From: Streptomyces sp. NBC_01591
Lineage (GTDB): Bacteria > Actinomycetota > Actinomycetes > Streptomycetales > Streptomycetaceae
Reading direction: 5' to 3'
DNA: 64,000 nucleotides
NCBI RefSeq assembly: GCF_035918155.1
Contig: NZ_CP109327.1
Location: 5,146,001-5,210,000 of the forward strand
Below the pieces are notes generated by a model, which did no database searches, was not told the DNA's origin, and saw only the letters and a list, made by a program, of their open reading frames with translations. The translations under genes were made by a program, and so were the position numbers. Shown here piece by piece: positions 42,189-51,898 of the stretch. Each line of letters begins with the position of its first letter. The stretch's first letter is position 1.

Positions 42189-43859
42189 CTACGCACTGTC
42201 CTCCACGGTTCCGCTCGCGCCGATGTACCAGGTGCGGTGTGCCTGGCCGGGGTACGGGGGAACGAATCTGTGCAGCTGCGAGGTCAGCACCTCGGGCGGT
42301 ACGGGGTGGCTGCGGCGTTCGTTGCGGCGGATCAGCTCCGCCTCGTCGACCAGGGCCACGGCGTGGGTGAGCAGCGCGTCCCTGCGCCGGGCGACCCCGT
42401 GCACCAGGGAGCGCTGGTGCGCGTTGAGGGAGGTGGCGTCCCAGACGACCGTGGAGCCCGGGGTGAGTGCGGCGTCCAGCCGGTCGAGCCCCTCGCGCAG
42501 CACGTCCACGTTGGCCTTCTGGTCGGCGCGCGAACCCCGGGCCTGGCGCAGATCGTCGAGCGAGAGGTACGTGTCGACGCCGGGCAGCGCTCGCGCGAAG
42601 GTGCTCTTGCCGCTGCCGGACGGGCCGACCAGATGGACAAGGCGCGGGAAGTCCCCGGACCGCCAGCGCCAGGTCGCGGCAACCGCCTCCTCGGCGGTGG
42701 TGACCCGGCCCAGGGCGTACGCCTCGCGGGCCTGCGCCAGGCAGCGGTCGGCGGCGTCCGGTTCCAGATCCGTGAACGCCTCCCGCAGCCCGGCCGGTTC
42801 CGCCAGGTCCTCCGCGTGCAGCGCCGACCACTCCACCTGCTCGCGCGCCTCGGCGGTGTCCGCCACCGTGGCGGCCAGCGCGTGCAGCAGCGGCAGATCG
42901 GCGGCGAACGACATCCGGACCAGTCCGGTGCGACGCTCCTCGTCCGGGTACGGGCGGTGCAGCCCGGGGTGCAGTCCGACGAGGTCCGCGACGCGGCGGG
43001 CGAGCGGCATCCCCAGCGCCGGTGCCAGCGCGGGCGCGAGTCCGGTGCGGCGGGAACCGTGCAGCAGCGCGGCCAGCACCCCGGTCAGCCGGTCCTCGCC
43101 CGTCCGGCCCAGCGCGTCGAGGGCGTCTCCCATCGCGGCGGCGGCCCCGGCGTCCCCCGCCTCCGTGCCCGTGGCGGCGGCCAGTGCCGCCGCGTCGACC
43201 GGAGCTCCGGACCGTACGGCCCACAGGGCGGCGGCCGGGCCGAGCCCGTTCTCCACGACGGCGGCGTGCATCCAGTGCGTATCGGTCTGTACGTGACCGG
43301 GCCGCACCCACTTGGCCACCAGGCGCCCGAAGTCCGGTGCGCCGAAGCCGTCCACGGGCCGTACGACGTACCCCTCCTGGCGCCCGGTGTCCGGCTTCAG
43401 CGCCCGCAGCGCCTTCTCGGCGCGGGCGTCGAAGGTGCCGCGCCACAGCACGGGCGGCACCGGTATCCCCAGATCCCGCAGGAACGCCACGGTCCGGTCC
43501 CAGCCCAGGCAGCGCTCCCCGTCCCAGACGGAGAAGCCGTAGAAGAAGCTCTCCAGGCCGTCGTACGGGATCGAGTGGCGCGCGAACATGTTCTCGCCGC
43601 ACACCCGCCACCCGTCGGGGATCCGCGCCCCGATCCGGCCCTGGAGCGCCTTCACCCAGCCCCGCGAGGGATGGTGCGCGGAGTCGAGGGAGCGGGCGTG
43701 GAGCCCGTCCGCGTAGAGCGTGGTGTTCTCGCCGTCCAGCTTCTCGGTGACGACGACCTCGCGGCCGGTCAGCGCGGAGAGATCCGCGATCCGTACGTCG
43801 TCCGAGGTGGCTCCGGGGGACCAGGGCAGATGCGCGGTGCGCGGATAGTGCGTACGCAT
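42189..43859 (-). CDS. RNA ligase fused to polynucleotide kinase-like P-loop domain
   Basis: 556 residues. The N-terminal half is a covalent nucleotidyltransferase of the Rnl family: motif I EKLDGEN with adenylated K40, CGENMFA, FYGFSVWD, EGYVVRP (motif IV) and AKWVRP (motif V). The C-terminal part is a P-loop kinase with Walker A GPSGSGKST (412-420) and LSLDDLRQ, as in T4 Pnkp 5'-kinases. It probably phosphorylates 5'-OH ends and seals RNA. Followed without a gap by the MJ1316-EEP-nucleotidyltransferase gene, forming a two-gene repair operon. ATG start with AGGGGC upstream. Confidence 0.87.
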   Translation of the reverse strand: MRTHYPRTAHLPWSPGATSDDVRIADLSALTGREVVVTEKLDGENTTLYADGLHARSLDSAHHPSRGWVKALQGRIGARIPDGWRVCGENMFARHSIPYDGLESFFYGFSVWDGERCLGWDRTVAFLRDLGIPVPPVLWRGTFDARAEKALRALKPDTGRQEGYVVRPVDGFGAPDFGRLVAKWVRPGHVQTDTHWMHAAVVENGLGPAAALWAVRSGAPVDAAALAAATGTEAGDAGAAAAMGDALDALGRTGEDRLTGVLAALLHGSRRTGLAPALAPALGMPLARRVADLVGLHPGLHRPYPDEERRTGLVRMSFAADLPLLHALAATVADTAEAREQVEWSALHAEDLAEPAGLREAFTDLEPDAADRCLAQAREAYALGRVTTAEEAVAATWRWRSGDFPRLVHLVGPSGSGKSTFARALPGVDTYLSLDDLRQARGSRADQKANVDVLREGLDRLDAALTPGSTVVWDATSLNAHQRSLVHGVARRRDALLTHAVALVDEAELIRRNERRSHPVPPEVLTSQLHRFVPPYPGQAHRTWYIGASGTVEDSA

Positions 43860-43901
43860 GATCGATGCCCCTGGAGACGACGGTTTGCCCGGCCGGTCAC
43901 T

Positions 43902-43941
43902 CTAGGGCCTGTCCGGCGGATCAGGGTCGGACAGGCCCTAG
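43902..43941. repeat. Dispersed Streptomyces-type palindromic repeat
   Basis: A perfect 14-bp inverted repeat (43902-43915 with 43928-43941) containing AGGGCCTGTCCGGCGGATCA. This resembles a palindromic unit I recall as common in Streptomyces intergenic DNA. It may also terminate leftward or rightward transcription. Confidence 0.7.
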
Positions 43942-43950
43942 GCACGGGGG

Positions 43951-43996
43951 TGCGCACCGCTCGACCCAATTACTGCGCACCGCTCGACCCGATTAC
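43951..43996. repeat. Tandem 23-base direct repeat upstream of the S10 operon promoter
   Basis: TGCGCACCGCTCGACCC-(A/G)ATTAC occurs twice head to tail (43951-43973 and 43974-43996) with one mismatch. It lies about 40 bases upstream of the TTGACC box and could be an upstream activator site. Confidence 0.85.
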
Positions 43997-44036
43997 GATG
44001 AGCGCGCCCGGCACGGCTCCCGCTGAGCGCCCGCGT

Positions 44037-44064
44037 TTGACCGAGCGACCACGCGGGGTAAGAT
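44037..44064 (+). promoter_or_regulatory. Candidate S10 operon (rpsJ) promoter
   Basis: TTGACC (44037-44042) and TAAGAT (44059-44064) are spaced 16 bases apart. A second, weaker candidate (TTGGCC at 44076-44081 with CACACT at 44101-44106) lies downstream. The leader would be about 350 bases and contains several small hairpins (e.g. CGACCC/GGGTCG at 44184-44200). Confidence 0.6.
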
Positions 44065-44339
44065 CCTCCGCCCGATTGGCCAGGCTCACGCCCCGTATGG
44101 CACACTGACCAGGTTGCTCGGTTGAGTGTCAATGCTGCGCGCCTCCCGCCGGGAGGACCGGAAGCGAGTCCCACAGTACTCGTCGACCCCTTGCGGGTCG
44201 GACGTACGGGAATCTTCCGGGAAGCGTCAGTGGGGCACCGGCCAGGCACCCGGTGGGTGTTTCGCCCCCGGTCCTGCGGTCCTCGGGCCCGCACCCCCTT
44301 GGTTGGGAAATCCTTCGGGAGATCTGCGTAGAGGGGATG

Positions 44340-44364
44340 CGACACGCCCGACCGCGTGGGTCGG
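44340..44364 (+). promoter_or_regulatory. Leader element shared with the rpsL leader
   Basis: Matches 28509-28533 at 24 of 25 positions, including the CCGACC/GGTCGG hairpin. It lies 62 bases before rpsJ, in the predicted untranslated leader. Confidence 0.75.
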
Positions 44365-44426
44365 AGGTGGAGTCGTTAGAACTCCCGGGTTCCAGAGCGT
44401 TATGAGAGACAGGACTACTAGTAGCC

Positions 44427-44735
44427 ATGGCGGGACAGAAGATCCGCATCCGGCTCAAGGCCTACGACCACGAGGTCATCGACTCCTCGGCGAAGAAGAT
44501 CGTCGAGACGGTGACCCGCACTGGTGCGTCGGTCGCGGGCCCGGTGCCGCTGCCCACTGAGAAGAACGTGTACTGCGTCATCAAGTCGCCGCACAAGTAC
44601 AAGGACTCGCGCGAGCACTTCGAGATGCGCACGCACAAGCGCCTCATCGACATCCTCGACCCCACGCCGAAGACGGTTGACTCGCTGATGCGTCTCGACC
44701 TGCCGGCCGGCGTCGACATCGAGATCAAGCTCTGA
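44427..44735 (+). CDS. rpsJ: 30S ribosomal protein S10
   Basis: 102 residues, normal length, with the [20 protein letters not shown] and [12 protein letters not shown] signatures. S10 is in the 30S head and also acts with NusB in antitermination. Lead gene of the S10 operon after a long leader. The next gene, rplC, starts 13 bases on, indicating one transcript. Confidence 0.98.
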   Translation: MAGQKIRIRLKAYDHEVIDSSAKKIVETVTRTGASVAGPVPLPTEKNVYCVIKSPHKYKDSREHFEMRTHKRLIDILDPTPKTVDSLMRLDLPAGVDIEIKL

Positions 44736-44748
44736 GGTGACGCGCGAG

Positions 44749-45393
44749 ATGGCTAAGAACATTAAGGGCGTCCTGGGCGAGAAGCTCGGCATGACCCAGG
44801 TCTGGGACGAGAACAACCGGGTCGTCCCGGTGACCGTCGTCAAGGCCGGGCCCTGCGTCGTCACCCAGGTCCGCACCAACGACAACGACGGCTACGAGGC
44901 AGTCCAGATCGCCTTCGGCGAGATCGACCCCCGCAAGGTGAACAAGCCCCTCAAGGGCCACTTCGCCAAGGCCGACGTGACCCCGCGCCGCCACCTGGTG
45001 GAGCTCCGCACCCCTGACGCCAGCGAGTACACGCTGGGCCAGGAAGTCACTGCCGAGGTGTTCGAGTCCGGCGTCAAGGTTGACGTCACGGGCAAGAGCA
45101 AGGGCAAGGGCTTCGCCGGTGTGATGAAGCGTCACAACTTCAAGGGTGGCAAGGCGTCCCACGGTGCCCACCGTGTGCACCGTATGCCTGGCTCCATCGG
45201 TGGCTGTGCCACCCCCGGCCGTGTCTTCAAGGGCATGCGCATGGCGGGTCGCATGGGCAACGAGCGTGTCACCACCCAGAACCTGACCATCCACGCGGTT
45301 GACGCGGAGAAGGGTCTGCTCCTCATCAAGGGCGCAGTCCCCGGTCCGAACGGCGGCCTCGTCCTGGTCCGTACCGCGGCCAAGGGGGCTTGA
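44749..45393 (+). CDS. rplC: 50S ribosomal protein L3
   Basis: 214 residues when started at ATG 44749 ([19 protein letters not shown]), the usual N-terminus; a GTG 12 bases upstream adds only VTRE. GAGGTGA precedes it. [20 protein letters not shown] is the conserved core loop that reaches the peptidyl transferase centre. Co-transcribed with rpsJ and rplD. Confidence 0.97.
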   Translation: MAKNIKGVLGEKLGMTQVWDENNRVVPVTVVKAGPCVVTQVRTNDNDGYEAVQIAFGEIDPRKVNKPLKGHFAKADVTPRRHLVELRTPDASEYTLGQEVTAEVFESGVKVDVTGKSKGKGFAGVMKRHNFKGGKASHGAHRVHRMPGSIGGCATPGRVFKGMRMAGRMGNERVTTQNLTIHAVDAEKGLLLIKGAVPGPNGGLVLVRTAAKGA

Positions 45394-45397
45394 GGTA

Positions 45398-46048
45398 ATG
45401 AGCACCATTGACATCCTTTCGCCGGCAGGCGACAAGGCCGGTACCGTCGAGCTCCCCGCGGAGATCTTCGACGCGAAGACCAGCGTTCCGCTGATCCACC
45501 AGGTCGTCGTCGCACAGCTGGCAGCTGCCCGTCAGGGCACGCACAAGACCAAGACCCGCGGCGAAGTCCGTGGTGGTGGCCGCAAGCCGTACCGCCAGAA
45601 GGGCACCGGCCGCGCGCGCCAGGGTTCGACCCGTGCGCCGCAGTTCGCCGGCGGTGGCGTCGTCCACGGCCCGCAGCCGCGTGACTACTCGCAGCGGACC
45701 CCGAAGAAGATGAAGGCCGCCGCCCTGCGCGGTGCCCTCTCCGACCGGGCCCGTCACTCCCGCATCCACGTCGTCACCGGCGTGGTCGACGGTGCAGTCT
45801 CCACCAAGGCCGCCAAGACGCTGTTCGGCAAGATCTCGGAGCGCAAGAACCTGCTCCTGGTCGTCGACCGTGCCGACGAGGCCGCGTGGCTGTCCGCCCG
45901 CAACCTGCCCCAGGTGCACATCCTGGAGCCGGGCCAGCTGAACACGTACGACGTGATCGTCTCTGACGACGTGGTCTTCACCCAGGCCGCCCTCGAGTCC
46001 TTCGTGTCTGGCCCCCAGACCGCTGAGACCGAAGGGAGCGACGCCTGA
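45398..46048 (+). CDS. rplD: 50S ribosomal protein L4
   Basis: 216 residues starting [15 protein letters not shown] at ATG 45398. The extended loop [20 protein letters not shown] lines the exit tunnel near the macrolide site. In enterobacteria L4 autoregulates the S10 operon. The stop overlaps the rplW start (TGATG). Confidence 0.97.
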   Translation: MSTIDILSPAGDKAGTVELPAEIFDAKTSVPLIHQVVVAQLAAARQGTHKTKTRGEVRGGGRKPYRQKGTGRARQGSTRAPQFAGGGVVHGPQPRDYSQRTPKKMKAAALRGALSDRARHSRIHVVTGVVDGAVSTKAAKTLFGKISERKNLLLVVDRADEAAWLSARNLPQVHILEPGQLNTYDVIVSDDVVFTQAALESFVSGPQTAETEGSDA

Positions 46049-46371
46049 TGAGCGAGGCGACCGTTACCAGCAAGACCTACTCGGACCCGCGCGACGTTCT
46101 CGTCAAGCCGGTCGTGTCCGAGAAGAGCTACGCGCTGCTCGACGAGAACAAGTACACGTTCATCGTCGCGCCCGGCTCCAACAAGACCCAGATCAAGCAG
46201 GCCGTGGAAGCGGTCTTCTCGGTCAAGGTCACCGGGGTCAACACGATCAACCGGCAGGGTAAGCGCAAGCGCACCAAGACCGGTTTCGGCAAGCGCGCTG
46301 ACACCAAGCGCGCCATCGTGACCCTCGCCGAGGGCGACCGTATCGACATCTTCGGCGGCCCGACCTCCTGA
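46048..46371 (+). CDS. rplW: 50S ribosomal protein L23
   Basis: 107 residues, with [20 protein letters not shown] and [13 protein letters not shown]. It forms the docking site for trigger factor and SRP at the tunnel exit. Start overlaps the rplD stop by one base, so translation is coupled. Confidence 0.97.
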   Translation: MSEATVTSKTYSDPRDVLVKPVVSEKSYALLDENKYTFIVAPGSNKTQIKQAVEAVFSVKVTGVNTINRQGKRKRTKTGFGKRADTKRAIVTLAEGDRIDIFGGPTS

Positions 46372-46410
46372 CGGAGGTCGAGTCGTCCGGAATCGGACGA
46401 GGACTGAGAA

Positions 46411-47247
46411 ATGGGTATCCGCAAGTACAAGCCGACGACCCCGGGCCGTCGTGGCTCCAGCGTCGCCGACTTTGTCGAGATCACGCGGTCCACGCCGGAG
46501 AAGTCGCTGGTCCGCCCCCTGCACAGCAAGGGCGGCCGTAACAACGCCGGTCGTGTGACCGTTCGCCACCAGGGCGGTGGCCACAAGCGCGCCTACCGAG
46601 TGATCGACTTCCGTCGTCACGACAAGGACGGCGTGCCGGCCAAGGTCGCGCACATCGAGTACGACCCCAACCGCACCGCGCGCATCGCGCTCCTGCACTA
46701 CGCGGACGGCGAGAAGCGCTACATCATCGCGCCGCGTGGCCTGACGCAGGGCGACCGTGTCGAGAACGGCCCGGCCGCCGACATCAAGCCCGGCAACAAC
46801 CTGGCGCTGCGCAACATCCCGGTCGGTACGACCATCCACGCCATCGAGCTGCGGCCCGGCGGCGGCGCGAAGTTCGCCCGTTCCGCGGGTGCCTCCGTGC
46901 AGCTGCTGGCGAAGGAGGGCACCATGGCCCACCTTCGTATGCCGTCGGGTGAGATCCGCCTGGTCGACGCCCGCTGCCGCGCCACCATCGGTGAGGTCGG
47001 CAACGCCGAGCAGTCGAACATCAACTGGGGCAAGGCCGGCCGCATGCGCTGGAAGGGCGTTCGCCCGACCGTCCGCGGTGTCGCGATGAACCCGGTTGAC
47101 CACCCGCACGGTGGTGGTGAGGGCAAGACCTCCGGTGGTCGCCACCCGGTCTCGCCGTGGGGTCAGAAGGAGGGTCGTACTCGTTCGCCGAAGAAGGCAT
47201 CGAACAAGTACATCGTCCGCCGCCGCAAGACGAACAAGAAGCGCTAG
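46411..47247 (+). CDS. rplB: 50S ribosomal protein L2
   Basis: 278 residues. [15 protein letters not shown] at the start and [15 protein letters not shown] near the C-terminus, with the functionally critical His of the GGGEG region. L2 is needed for subunit joining and peptidyl transfer. 39 bases after rplW, with its own ribosome binding site (GAGGACTGAG). Confidence 0.98.
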   Translation: MGIRKYKPTTPGRRGSSVADFVEITRSTPEKSLVRPLHSKGGRNNAGRVTVRHQGGGHKRAYRVIDFRRHDKDGVPAKVAHIEYDPNRTARIALLHYADGEKRYIIAPRGLTQGDRVENGPAADIKPGNNLALRNIPVGTTIHAIELRPGGGAKFARSAGASVQLLAKEGTMAHLRMPSGEIRLVDARCRATIGEVGNAEQSNINWGKAGRMRWKGVRPTVRGVAMNPVDHPHGGGEGKTSGGRHPVSPWGQKEGRTRSPKKASNKYIVRRRKTNKKR

Positions 47248-47259
47248 GAGCGGGTTTAG

Positions 47260-47541
47260 ATGCCGCGCAGTCTCAAGAAGGGGCCCTTCGTCGACGGCCA
47301 CCTCATCAAGAAGGTGGACGTACAGAACGAGGCAGGCACCAAGAACGTCATCAAGACCTGGTCCCGTCGCTCGATGATCGTCCCGGCCATGCTGGGTCAC
47401 ACCATCGCGGTGCACAACGGCAAGATCCACGTCCCGGTGTTCGTCACCGAGTCGATGGTCGGCCACAAGCTCGGCGAGTTCTCGCCGACTCGCACCTTCC
47501 GCGGCCACGTCAAGGACGACCGGAAGTCGAAGCGCCGCTAA
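47260..47541 (+). CDS. rpsS: 30S ribosomal protein S19
   Basis: 93 residues with [15 protein letters not shown] and the [16 protein letters not shown] signature. It forms a complex with S13 in the 30S head. 12 bases after rplB. Confidence 0.98.
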   Translation: MPRSLKKGPFVDGHLIKKVDVQNEAGTKNVIKTWSRRSMIVPAMLGHTIAVHNGKIHVPVFVTESMVGHKLGEFSPTRTFRGHVKDDRKSKRR

Positions 47542-47584
47542 CCGCGGGGTGGAAACGACTATGACTTACACCGAAGGGACAACC

Positions 47585-47932
47585 ATGGAAGCCAGGGCCC
47601 AGGCGCGGTACATCCGCGTCACGCCCATGAAGGCCCGCCGCGTGGTGGACCTCATCCGTGGCATGGATGCCACGGAGGCTCAGGCGGTCCTGCGTTTCGC
47701 CCCGCAGGCCGCGAGCGTGCCGGTTGGCAAGGTGCTGGACAGCGCCATCGCCAACGCCGCACACAACTACGACCACACCGACGCCTCTTCGCTGGTCATC
47801 AGCGAGGCGTACGTGGACGAGGGCCCGACCCTGAAGCGGTTCCGTCCGCGTGCTCAGGGCCGTGCCTACCGGATCCGTAAGCGGACCAGCCACATCACCG
47901 TGGTCGTCAGCAGCAAGGAAGGAACCCGGTAA
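47585..47932 (+). CDS. rplV: 50S ribosomal protein L22
   Basis: 115 residues from ATG 47585 ([20 protein letters not shown]), preceded by GAAGGGA. An upstream in-frame ATG at 47561 would add about 8 residues with weaker support. Its beta-hairpin lines the exit tunnel. The stop overlaps the rpsC start (TAATG). Confidence 0.96.
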   Translation: MEARAQARYIRVTPMKARRVVDLIRGMDATEAQAVLRFAPQAASVPVGKVLDSAIANAAHNYDHTDASSLVISEAYVDEGPTLKRFRPRAQGRAYRIRKRTSHITVVVSSKEGTR

Positions 47933-48774
47933 TGGGCCAGAAGGTAAACCCGCACGGGTTCCGGCTCGGCATTACCACGGACTTCAAGTCCCGTTGGTAC
48001 GCCGACAAGCTGTACAAGGACTACGTCAAGGAAGACGTCGCCATTCGTCGCATGATGACGAAGGGCATGGAGCGGGCCGGCATCTCGAAGGTCGAGATCG
48101 AGCGCACCCGCGACCGCGTCCGCGTTGACATCCACACCGCCCGCCCGGGCATCGTCATCGGTCGCCGTGGCGCCGAGGCCGACCGCATCCGTGGCGAGCT
48201 GGAGAAGCTGACCGGCAAGCAGGTCCAGCTGAACATCCTCGAGGTCAAGAACCCCGAGGTGGACGCTCAGCTGGTGGCCCAGGCCGTCGCCGAGCAGCTC
48301 TCCTCCCGCGTCTCCTTCCGTCGTGCCATGCGCAAGAGCATGCAGAGCTCGATGAAGGCCGGCGCCAAGGGCATCAAGATCCAGTGCGGTGGCCGCCTCG
48401 GCGGCGCCGAGATGTCCCGCTCGGAGTTCTACCGCGAGGGCCGTGTGCCCCTGCACACGCTCCGCGCGAACGTCGACTACGGCTTCTTCGAGGCCAAGAC
48501 GACCTTCGGCCGCATCGGTGTGAAGGTCTGGATCTACAAGGGCGACGTCAAGAACATCGCTGAGGTCCGCGCCGAGAACGCCGCTGCCCGCGCCGGTAAC
48601 CGCCCGGCCCGTGGCGGCGCTGACCGCCCGGCCGGCCGTGGTGGCCGCGGTGGCGAGCGTGGCGGTCGCGGTCGCAAGCCGCAGCAGCAGTCGGCTCCGG
48701 CTGCCGAGGCCCCCAAGGCCGAGGCTCCCGCCGCTGCCGCTCCGGCTGCCGAGAGCACCGGAACGGAGGCCTGA
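47932..48774 (+). CDS. rpsC: 30S ribosomal protein S3
   Basis: 280 residues. The KH domain ([21 protein letters not shown]) and the C-terminal RNA-binding domain are followed by a low-complexity tail from about 225 (Gly/Arg-rich [15 protein letters not shown], then Ala/Pro/Glu), longer than the E. coli protein but normal for Streptomyces. S3 is at the mRNA entry and has helicase activity with S4 and S5. Start overlaps the rplV stop. Confidence 0.97.
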   Translation: MGQKVNPHGFRLGITTDFKSRWYADKLYKDYVKEDVAIRRMMTKGMERAGISKVEIERTRDRVRVDIHTARPGIVIGRRGAEADRIRGELEKLTGKQVQLNILEVKNPEVDAQLVAQAVAEQLSSRVSFRRAMRKSMQSSMKAGAKGIKIQCGGRLGGAEMSRSEFYREGRVPLHTLRANVDYGFFEAKTTFGRIGVKVWIYKGDVKNIAEVRAENAAARAGNRPARGGADRPAGRGGRGGERGGRGRKPQQQSAPAAEAPKAEAPAAAAPAAESTGTEA

Positions 48775-48779
48775 CCGAA

Positions 48780-49199
48780 ATGCTGATCCCCCGTAGGGTC
48801 AAGCACCGCAAGCAGCACCACCCGAAGCGCAGCGGTATGTCCAAGGGTGGCACGCAGGTTGCGTTCGGCGAGTACGGCATCCAGGCGCTGACCCCGGCGT
48901 ACGTGACGAACCGCCAGATCGAGGCTGCTCGTATCGCGATGACCCGCCACATCAAGCGTGGCGGCAAGGTCTGGATCAACATCTACCCGGACCGTCCCCT
49001 GACGAAGAAGCCGGCCGAGACCCGCATGGGTTCCGGTAAGGGTTCTCCCGAGTGGTGGATCGCGAACGTCAAGCCGGGTCGGGTGATGTTCGAGCTGTCC
49101 TACCCGAACGAGAAGATTGCTCGTGAGGCGCTTACCCGCGCTGCTCACAAGCTTCCGATGAAGTGCCGGATCGTTCGGCGCGAGGCAGGTGAGTCGTGA
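48780..49199 (+). CDS. rplP: 50S ribosomal protein L16
   Basis: 139 residues, [20 protein letters not shown] at the start and [19 protein letters not shown] in the middle. L16 organises the A-site tRNA elbow. The stop TGA shares its last base with the rpmC ATG. Confidence 0.98.
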   Translation: MLIPRRVKHRKQHHPKRSGMSKGGTQVAFGEYGIQALTPAYVTNRQIEAARIAMTRHIKRGGKVWINIYPDRPLTKKPAETRMGSGKGSPEWWIANVKPGRVMFELSYPNEKIAREALTRAAHKLPMKCRIVRREAGES

Positions 49200-49423
49200 T
49201 GTCGGCCGGTACCAAGGCGTCCGAGCTGCGCGAGCTGGGCAACGAGGAGCTCCTCAACAAGCTCCGCGAGGCCAAGGAAGAGCTGTTCAACCTCCGCTTC
49301 CAGGCGGCGACCGGGCAGCTCGAGAACCACGGCCGGCTCAAGTCCGTCCGTAAGGACATCGCCCGGATCTACACCCTGATGCGCGAGCGCGAGCTGGGCA
49401 TCGAGACGGTGGAGAGCGCCTGA
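49199..49423 (+). CDS. rpmC: 50S ribosomal protein L29
   Basis: 74 residues, two helices ([20 protein letters not shown] and [16 protein letters not shown]). ATG 49199 is chosen over the adjacent GTG because it gives the family N-terminus [10 protein letters not shown]. Translationally coupled on both sides. Confidence 0.96.
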   Translation: MSAGTKASELRELGNEELLNKLREAKEELFNLRFQAATGQLENHGRLKSVRKDIARIYTLMRERELGIETVESA

Positions 49424-49707
49424 TGAGCGAGAAGACTGTGACTGAGACCAACACTGACCGCGGTTTCCGCAAGACCCGTGAGGGTCTGGTCGTCAGCGAC
49501 AAGATGGACAAGACCGTCGTCGTCGCTGTCGAGGACCGTGTCAAGCACGCGCTGTACGGCAAGGTCATCCGCCGTACGAACAAGCTCAAGGCGCACGACG
49601 AGCAGAACGCCGCCGGCGTCGGCGACCGCGTCCTCCTGATGGAGACCCGGCCGCTGTCCGCCACGAAGCGGTGGCGCATCGTCGAGATCCTCGAGAAGGC
49701 CAAGTAA
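49423..49707 (+). CDS. rpsQ: 30S ribosomal protein S17
   Basis: 94 residues, with [20 protein letters not shown] and the [19 protein letters not shown] signature. An early 30S assembly protein. It ends the S10 part; a 107-base gap precedes rplN, the start of the spc part. Confidence 0.98.
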   Translation: MSEKTVTETNTDRGFRKTREGLVVSDKMDKTVVVAVEDRVKHALYGKVIRRTNKLKAHDEQNAAGVGDRVLLMETRPLSATKRWRIVEILEKAK

Positions 49708-49814
49708 TTCCTGAGGGGCACTCCCCTCAGGCAAGTTCCGCCAGGCTCGGTGGGGGCCCGCTCCGGTGACGGAGTGGCCCCCGCCGGGAACCGGCAGACG
49801 ATCAGGAGATAGAC

Positions 49815-50183
49815 GTGATCCAGCAGGAGTCGCGACTTCGCGTCGCCGACAACACGGGTGCGAAGGAAATCCTCACCATCCGTGTTCTCGGTGGTTCGGG
49901 TCGCCGCTACGCGGGCATCGGTGACGTCATCGTCGCCACCGTCAAGGACGCGATCCCCGGTGGCAACGTGAAGAAGGGTGACGTCGTCAAGGCCGTCATC
50001 GTTCGCACCGTCAAGGAGCGTCGCCGTCAGGATGGCTCGTACATCCGCTTCGACGAGAACGCCGCCGTCATTCTGAAGAACGACGGTGACCCCCGCGGCA
50101 CCCGCATCTTCGGCCCGGTGGGCCGGGAACTGCGCGAGAAGAAGTTCATGAAGATCATCTCGCTCGCGCCGGAGGTGCTGTAA
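49815..50183 (+). CDS. rplN: 50S ribosomal protein L14
   Basis: 122 residues beginning with GTG ([19 protein letters not shown]) behind AGGAGA. L14 bridges to 16S rRNA helix 14 and binds RsfS. Two bases before rplX. Confidence 0.98.
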   Translation: MIQQESRLRVADNTGAKEILTIRVLGGSGRRYAGIGDVIVATVKDAIPGGNVKKGDVVKAVIVRTVKERRRQDGSYIRFDENAAVILKNDGDPRGTRIFGPVGRELREKKFMKIISLAPEVL

Positions 50184-50185
50184 GC

Positions 50186-50509
50186 ATGAAGATCAAGAAG
50201 GGCGACCTGGTTCAGGTCATCACCGGTAAGGACAAGGGCAAGCAGGGCAAGGTCATCGTGGCCTACCCCGCTCAGGACCGCGTCCTCGTCGAGGGTGTCA
50301 ACCGGGTCAAGAAGCACACCAAGGCCGGTCAGACCGCTCGCGGTTCGCAGACCGGTGGCATCGTCACGACCGAGGCCCCCATCCACGTGAGCAACGTTCA
50401 GCTCGTCGTGGAGAAGGACGGCAACAAGGTCGTCACGCGCGTCGGTTACCGCTTCGACGACGAAGGCAACAAGATCCGCGTTGCCAAGCGGACGGGTGAG
50501 GACATCTGA
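50186..50509 (+). CDS. rplX: 50S ribosomal protein L24
   Basis: 107 residues with the KOW motif ([19 protein letters not shown]). An assembly initiator of the 50S subunit. The stop overlaps the rplE start (TGATG). Confidence 0.98.
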   Translation: MKIKKGDLVQVITGKDKGKQGKVIVAYPAQDRVLVEGVNRVKKHTKAGQTARGSQTGGIVTTEAPIHVSNVQLVVEKDGNKVVTRVGYRFDDEGNKIRVAKRTGEDI

Positions 50510-51066
50510 TGGCTACCACCACCACTCCGCGTCTGAAGACGAAGTACCGCGAGGAAATCGCCGGCAAGCTGCGTGAGGACTTCTCGTACGAGAACGTCAT
50601 GCAGGTCCCCGGTCTGGTCAAGATCGTGGTCAACATGGGTGTGGGCGACGCCGCCCGCGACTCCAAGCTGATCGACGGCGCCGTGCGCGACCTCACCACG
50701 ATCACCGGTCAGAAGCCGGCCGTCACCAAGGCCCGCAAGTCCATCGCGCAGTTCAAGCTGCGCGAGGGTCAGCCGATCGGCTGCCACGTCACCCTCCGTG
50801 GTGACCGGATGTGGGAGTTCCTGGACCGTACGCTGTCGCTCGCGCTGCCGCGTATCCGTGACTTCCGTGGTCTGTCGCCGAAGCAGTTCGACGGCCGTGG
50901 CAACTACACCTTCGGTCTCACGGAGCAGGTCATGTTCCACGAGATCGACCAGGACAAGATCGACCGGGTCCGGGGCATGGACATCACCGTGGTCACCACG
51001 GCGACCAATGACGACGAGGGTCGTGCCCTCCTTCGTCACCTCGGCTTCCCGTTCAAGGAGAACTGA
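50509..51066 (+). CDS. rplE: 50S ribosomal protein L5
   Basis: 185 residues. [20 protein letters not shown] and [17 protein letters not shown] are the family signatures. It binds 5S rRNA in the central protuberance. Coupled to rplX and rpsZ. Confidence 0.98.
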   Translation: MATTTTPRLKTKYREEIAGKLREDFSYENVMQVPGLVKIVVNMGVGDAARDSKLIDGAVRDLTTITGQKPAVTKARKSIAQFKLREGQPIGCHVTLRGDRMWEFLDRTLSLALPRIRDFRGLSPKQFDGRGNYTFGLTEQVMFHEIDQDKIDRVRGMDITVVTTATNDDEGRALLRHLGFPFKEN

Positions 51067-51068
51067 CC

Positions 51069-51254
51069 GTGGCGAAGAAGGCTCTGATCGCTAAGGCCGC
51101 CCGTAAGCCGAAGTTCGGCGTTCGCGGGTACACCCGCTGCCAGCGCTGCGGCCGGCCCCACTCCGTCTACCGCAAGTTCGGCCTGTGCCGCGTGTGCCTT
51201 CGTGAGATGGCTCACCGTGGCGAGCTGCCGGGCGTGACCAAGAGCTCCTGGTAA
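51069..51254 (+). CDS. rpsZ: 30S ribosomal protein S14, type Z (zinc-binding)
   Basis: 61 residues, the short zinc form: C24 and C27 (TRCQRCG) with C40 and C43 (CRVC). In Streptomyces a longer, cysteine-free S14 is usually encoded elsewhere and induced by zinc shortage through Zur; that gene is not in this window. GTG start 2 bases after rplE. Confidence 0.97.
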   Translation: MAKKALIAKAARKPKFGVRGYTRCQRCGRPHSVYRKFGLCRVCLREMAHRGELPGVTKSSW

Positions 51255-51478
51255 ATCTCCTTCGCCCTTTGGGCGTTGGGATTACCCGGAGACTCTCGGT
51301 AAGCATCTGGTCGGCAGGAGCCCCTCCTTTCATGCCGTAGGCTTGAAGGGTTGGGCGCCTGCCGCCCAAGACCGACTTACTACGCCGTAGGTCCCCGCAC
51401 CGCACCCGTCCTGCCTCTGAGTGGGGAGAGGGATGGCGCATACAGGAAACCCCGGCGAGAGAGGCCGAAGGCCAACTC

Positions 51479-51877
51479 ATGACCATGACTGATCCCATCG
51501 CAGACATGCTCACGCGTCTGCGTAACGCGAACTCGGCGTACCACGACGATGTCGCGATGCCGCACAGCAAGATCAAGTCGCACATCGCGGAGATCCTCCA
51601 GCAGGAGGGCTTCATCACCGGCTGGAAGGTCGAGGACGCCGAGGTTGGTAAGAACCTCATCCTCGAGCTGAAGTTCGGCCCGAACCGCGAGCGCTCGATC
51701 GCCGGCATCAAGCGAATCTCGAAGCCGGGTCTGCGTGTATACGCAAAGTCCACCAACCTGCCGAAGGTTCTCGGCGGCCTGGGCGTGGCGATCATCTCCA
51801 CGTCCCACGGTCTCCTGACCGGCCAGCAGGCCAGCAAGAAGGGCGTAGGTGGGGAAGTCCTCGCCTACGTCTGGTAG
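51479..51877 (+). CDS. rpsH: 30S ribosomal protein S8
   Basis: 132 residues, [20 protein letters not shown] at the start and the [16 protein letters not shown] signature at the end. S8 is the autorepressor of the spc operon in E. coli. A 224-base spacer after rpsZ holds inverted GC-rich segments but no gene, and could contain a regulatory target or processing site. Confidence 0.97.
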   Translation: MTMTDPIADMLTRLRNANSAYHDDVAMPHSKIKSHIAEILQQEGFITGWKVEDAEVGKNLILELKFGPNRERSIAGIKRISKPGLRVYAKSTNLPKVLGGLGVAIISTSHGLLTGQQASKKGVGGEVLAYVW

Positions 51878-51898
51878 TCGGGAACGGAGGAATAGCTC

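Larger units (their letters stand above)
43860..44036. other. Upstream part of the ligase-rpsJ divergent intergenic region
   Basis: No coding sequence is supported in the 43860-44426 gap. This part holds a dispersed-type hairpin and a tandem repeat (listed separately); the S10 operon promoter and leader follow. Confidence 0.6.

Noticed and set aside
40485..44108. Long rightward open frame (about 1207 codons) opposite the RNA-repair genes
   Set aside because: Arg/Gly/Pro-rich shadow of the ligase and EEP genes, which have clear family motifs on the other strand.
43860..44426. Small open frames in the rpsJ leader
   Set aside because: They overlap predicted RNA hairpins and lack ribosome binding sites and similarity.
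45120..45200. Unusual-looking segment of L3 ([14 protein letters not shown])
   Set aside because: This form is found in many bacterial L3 proteins, so it is normal variation.
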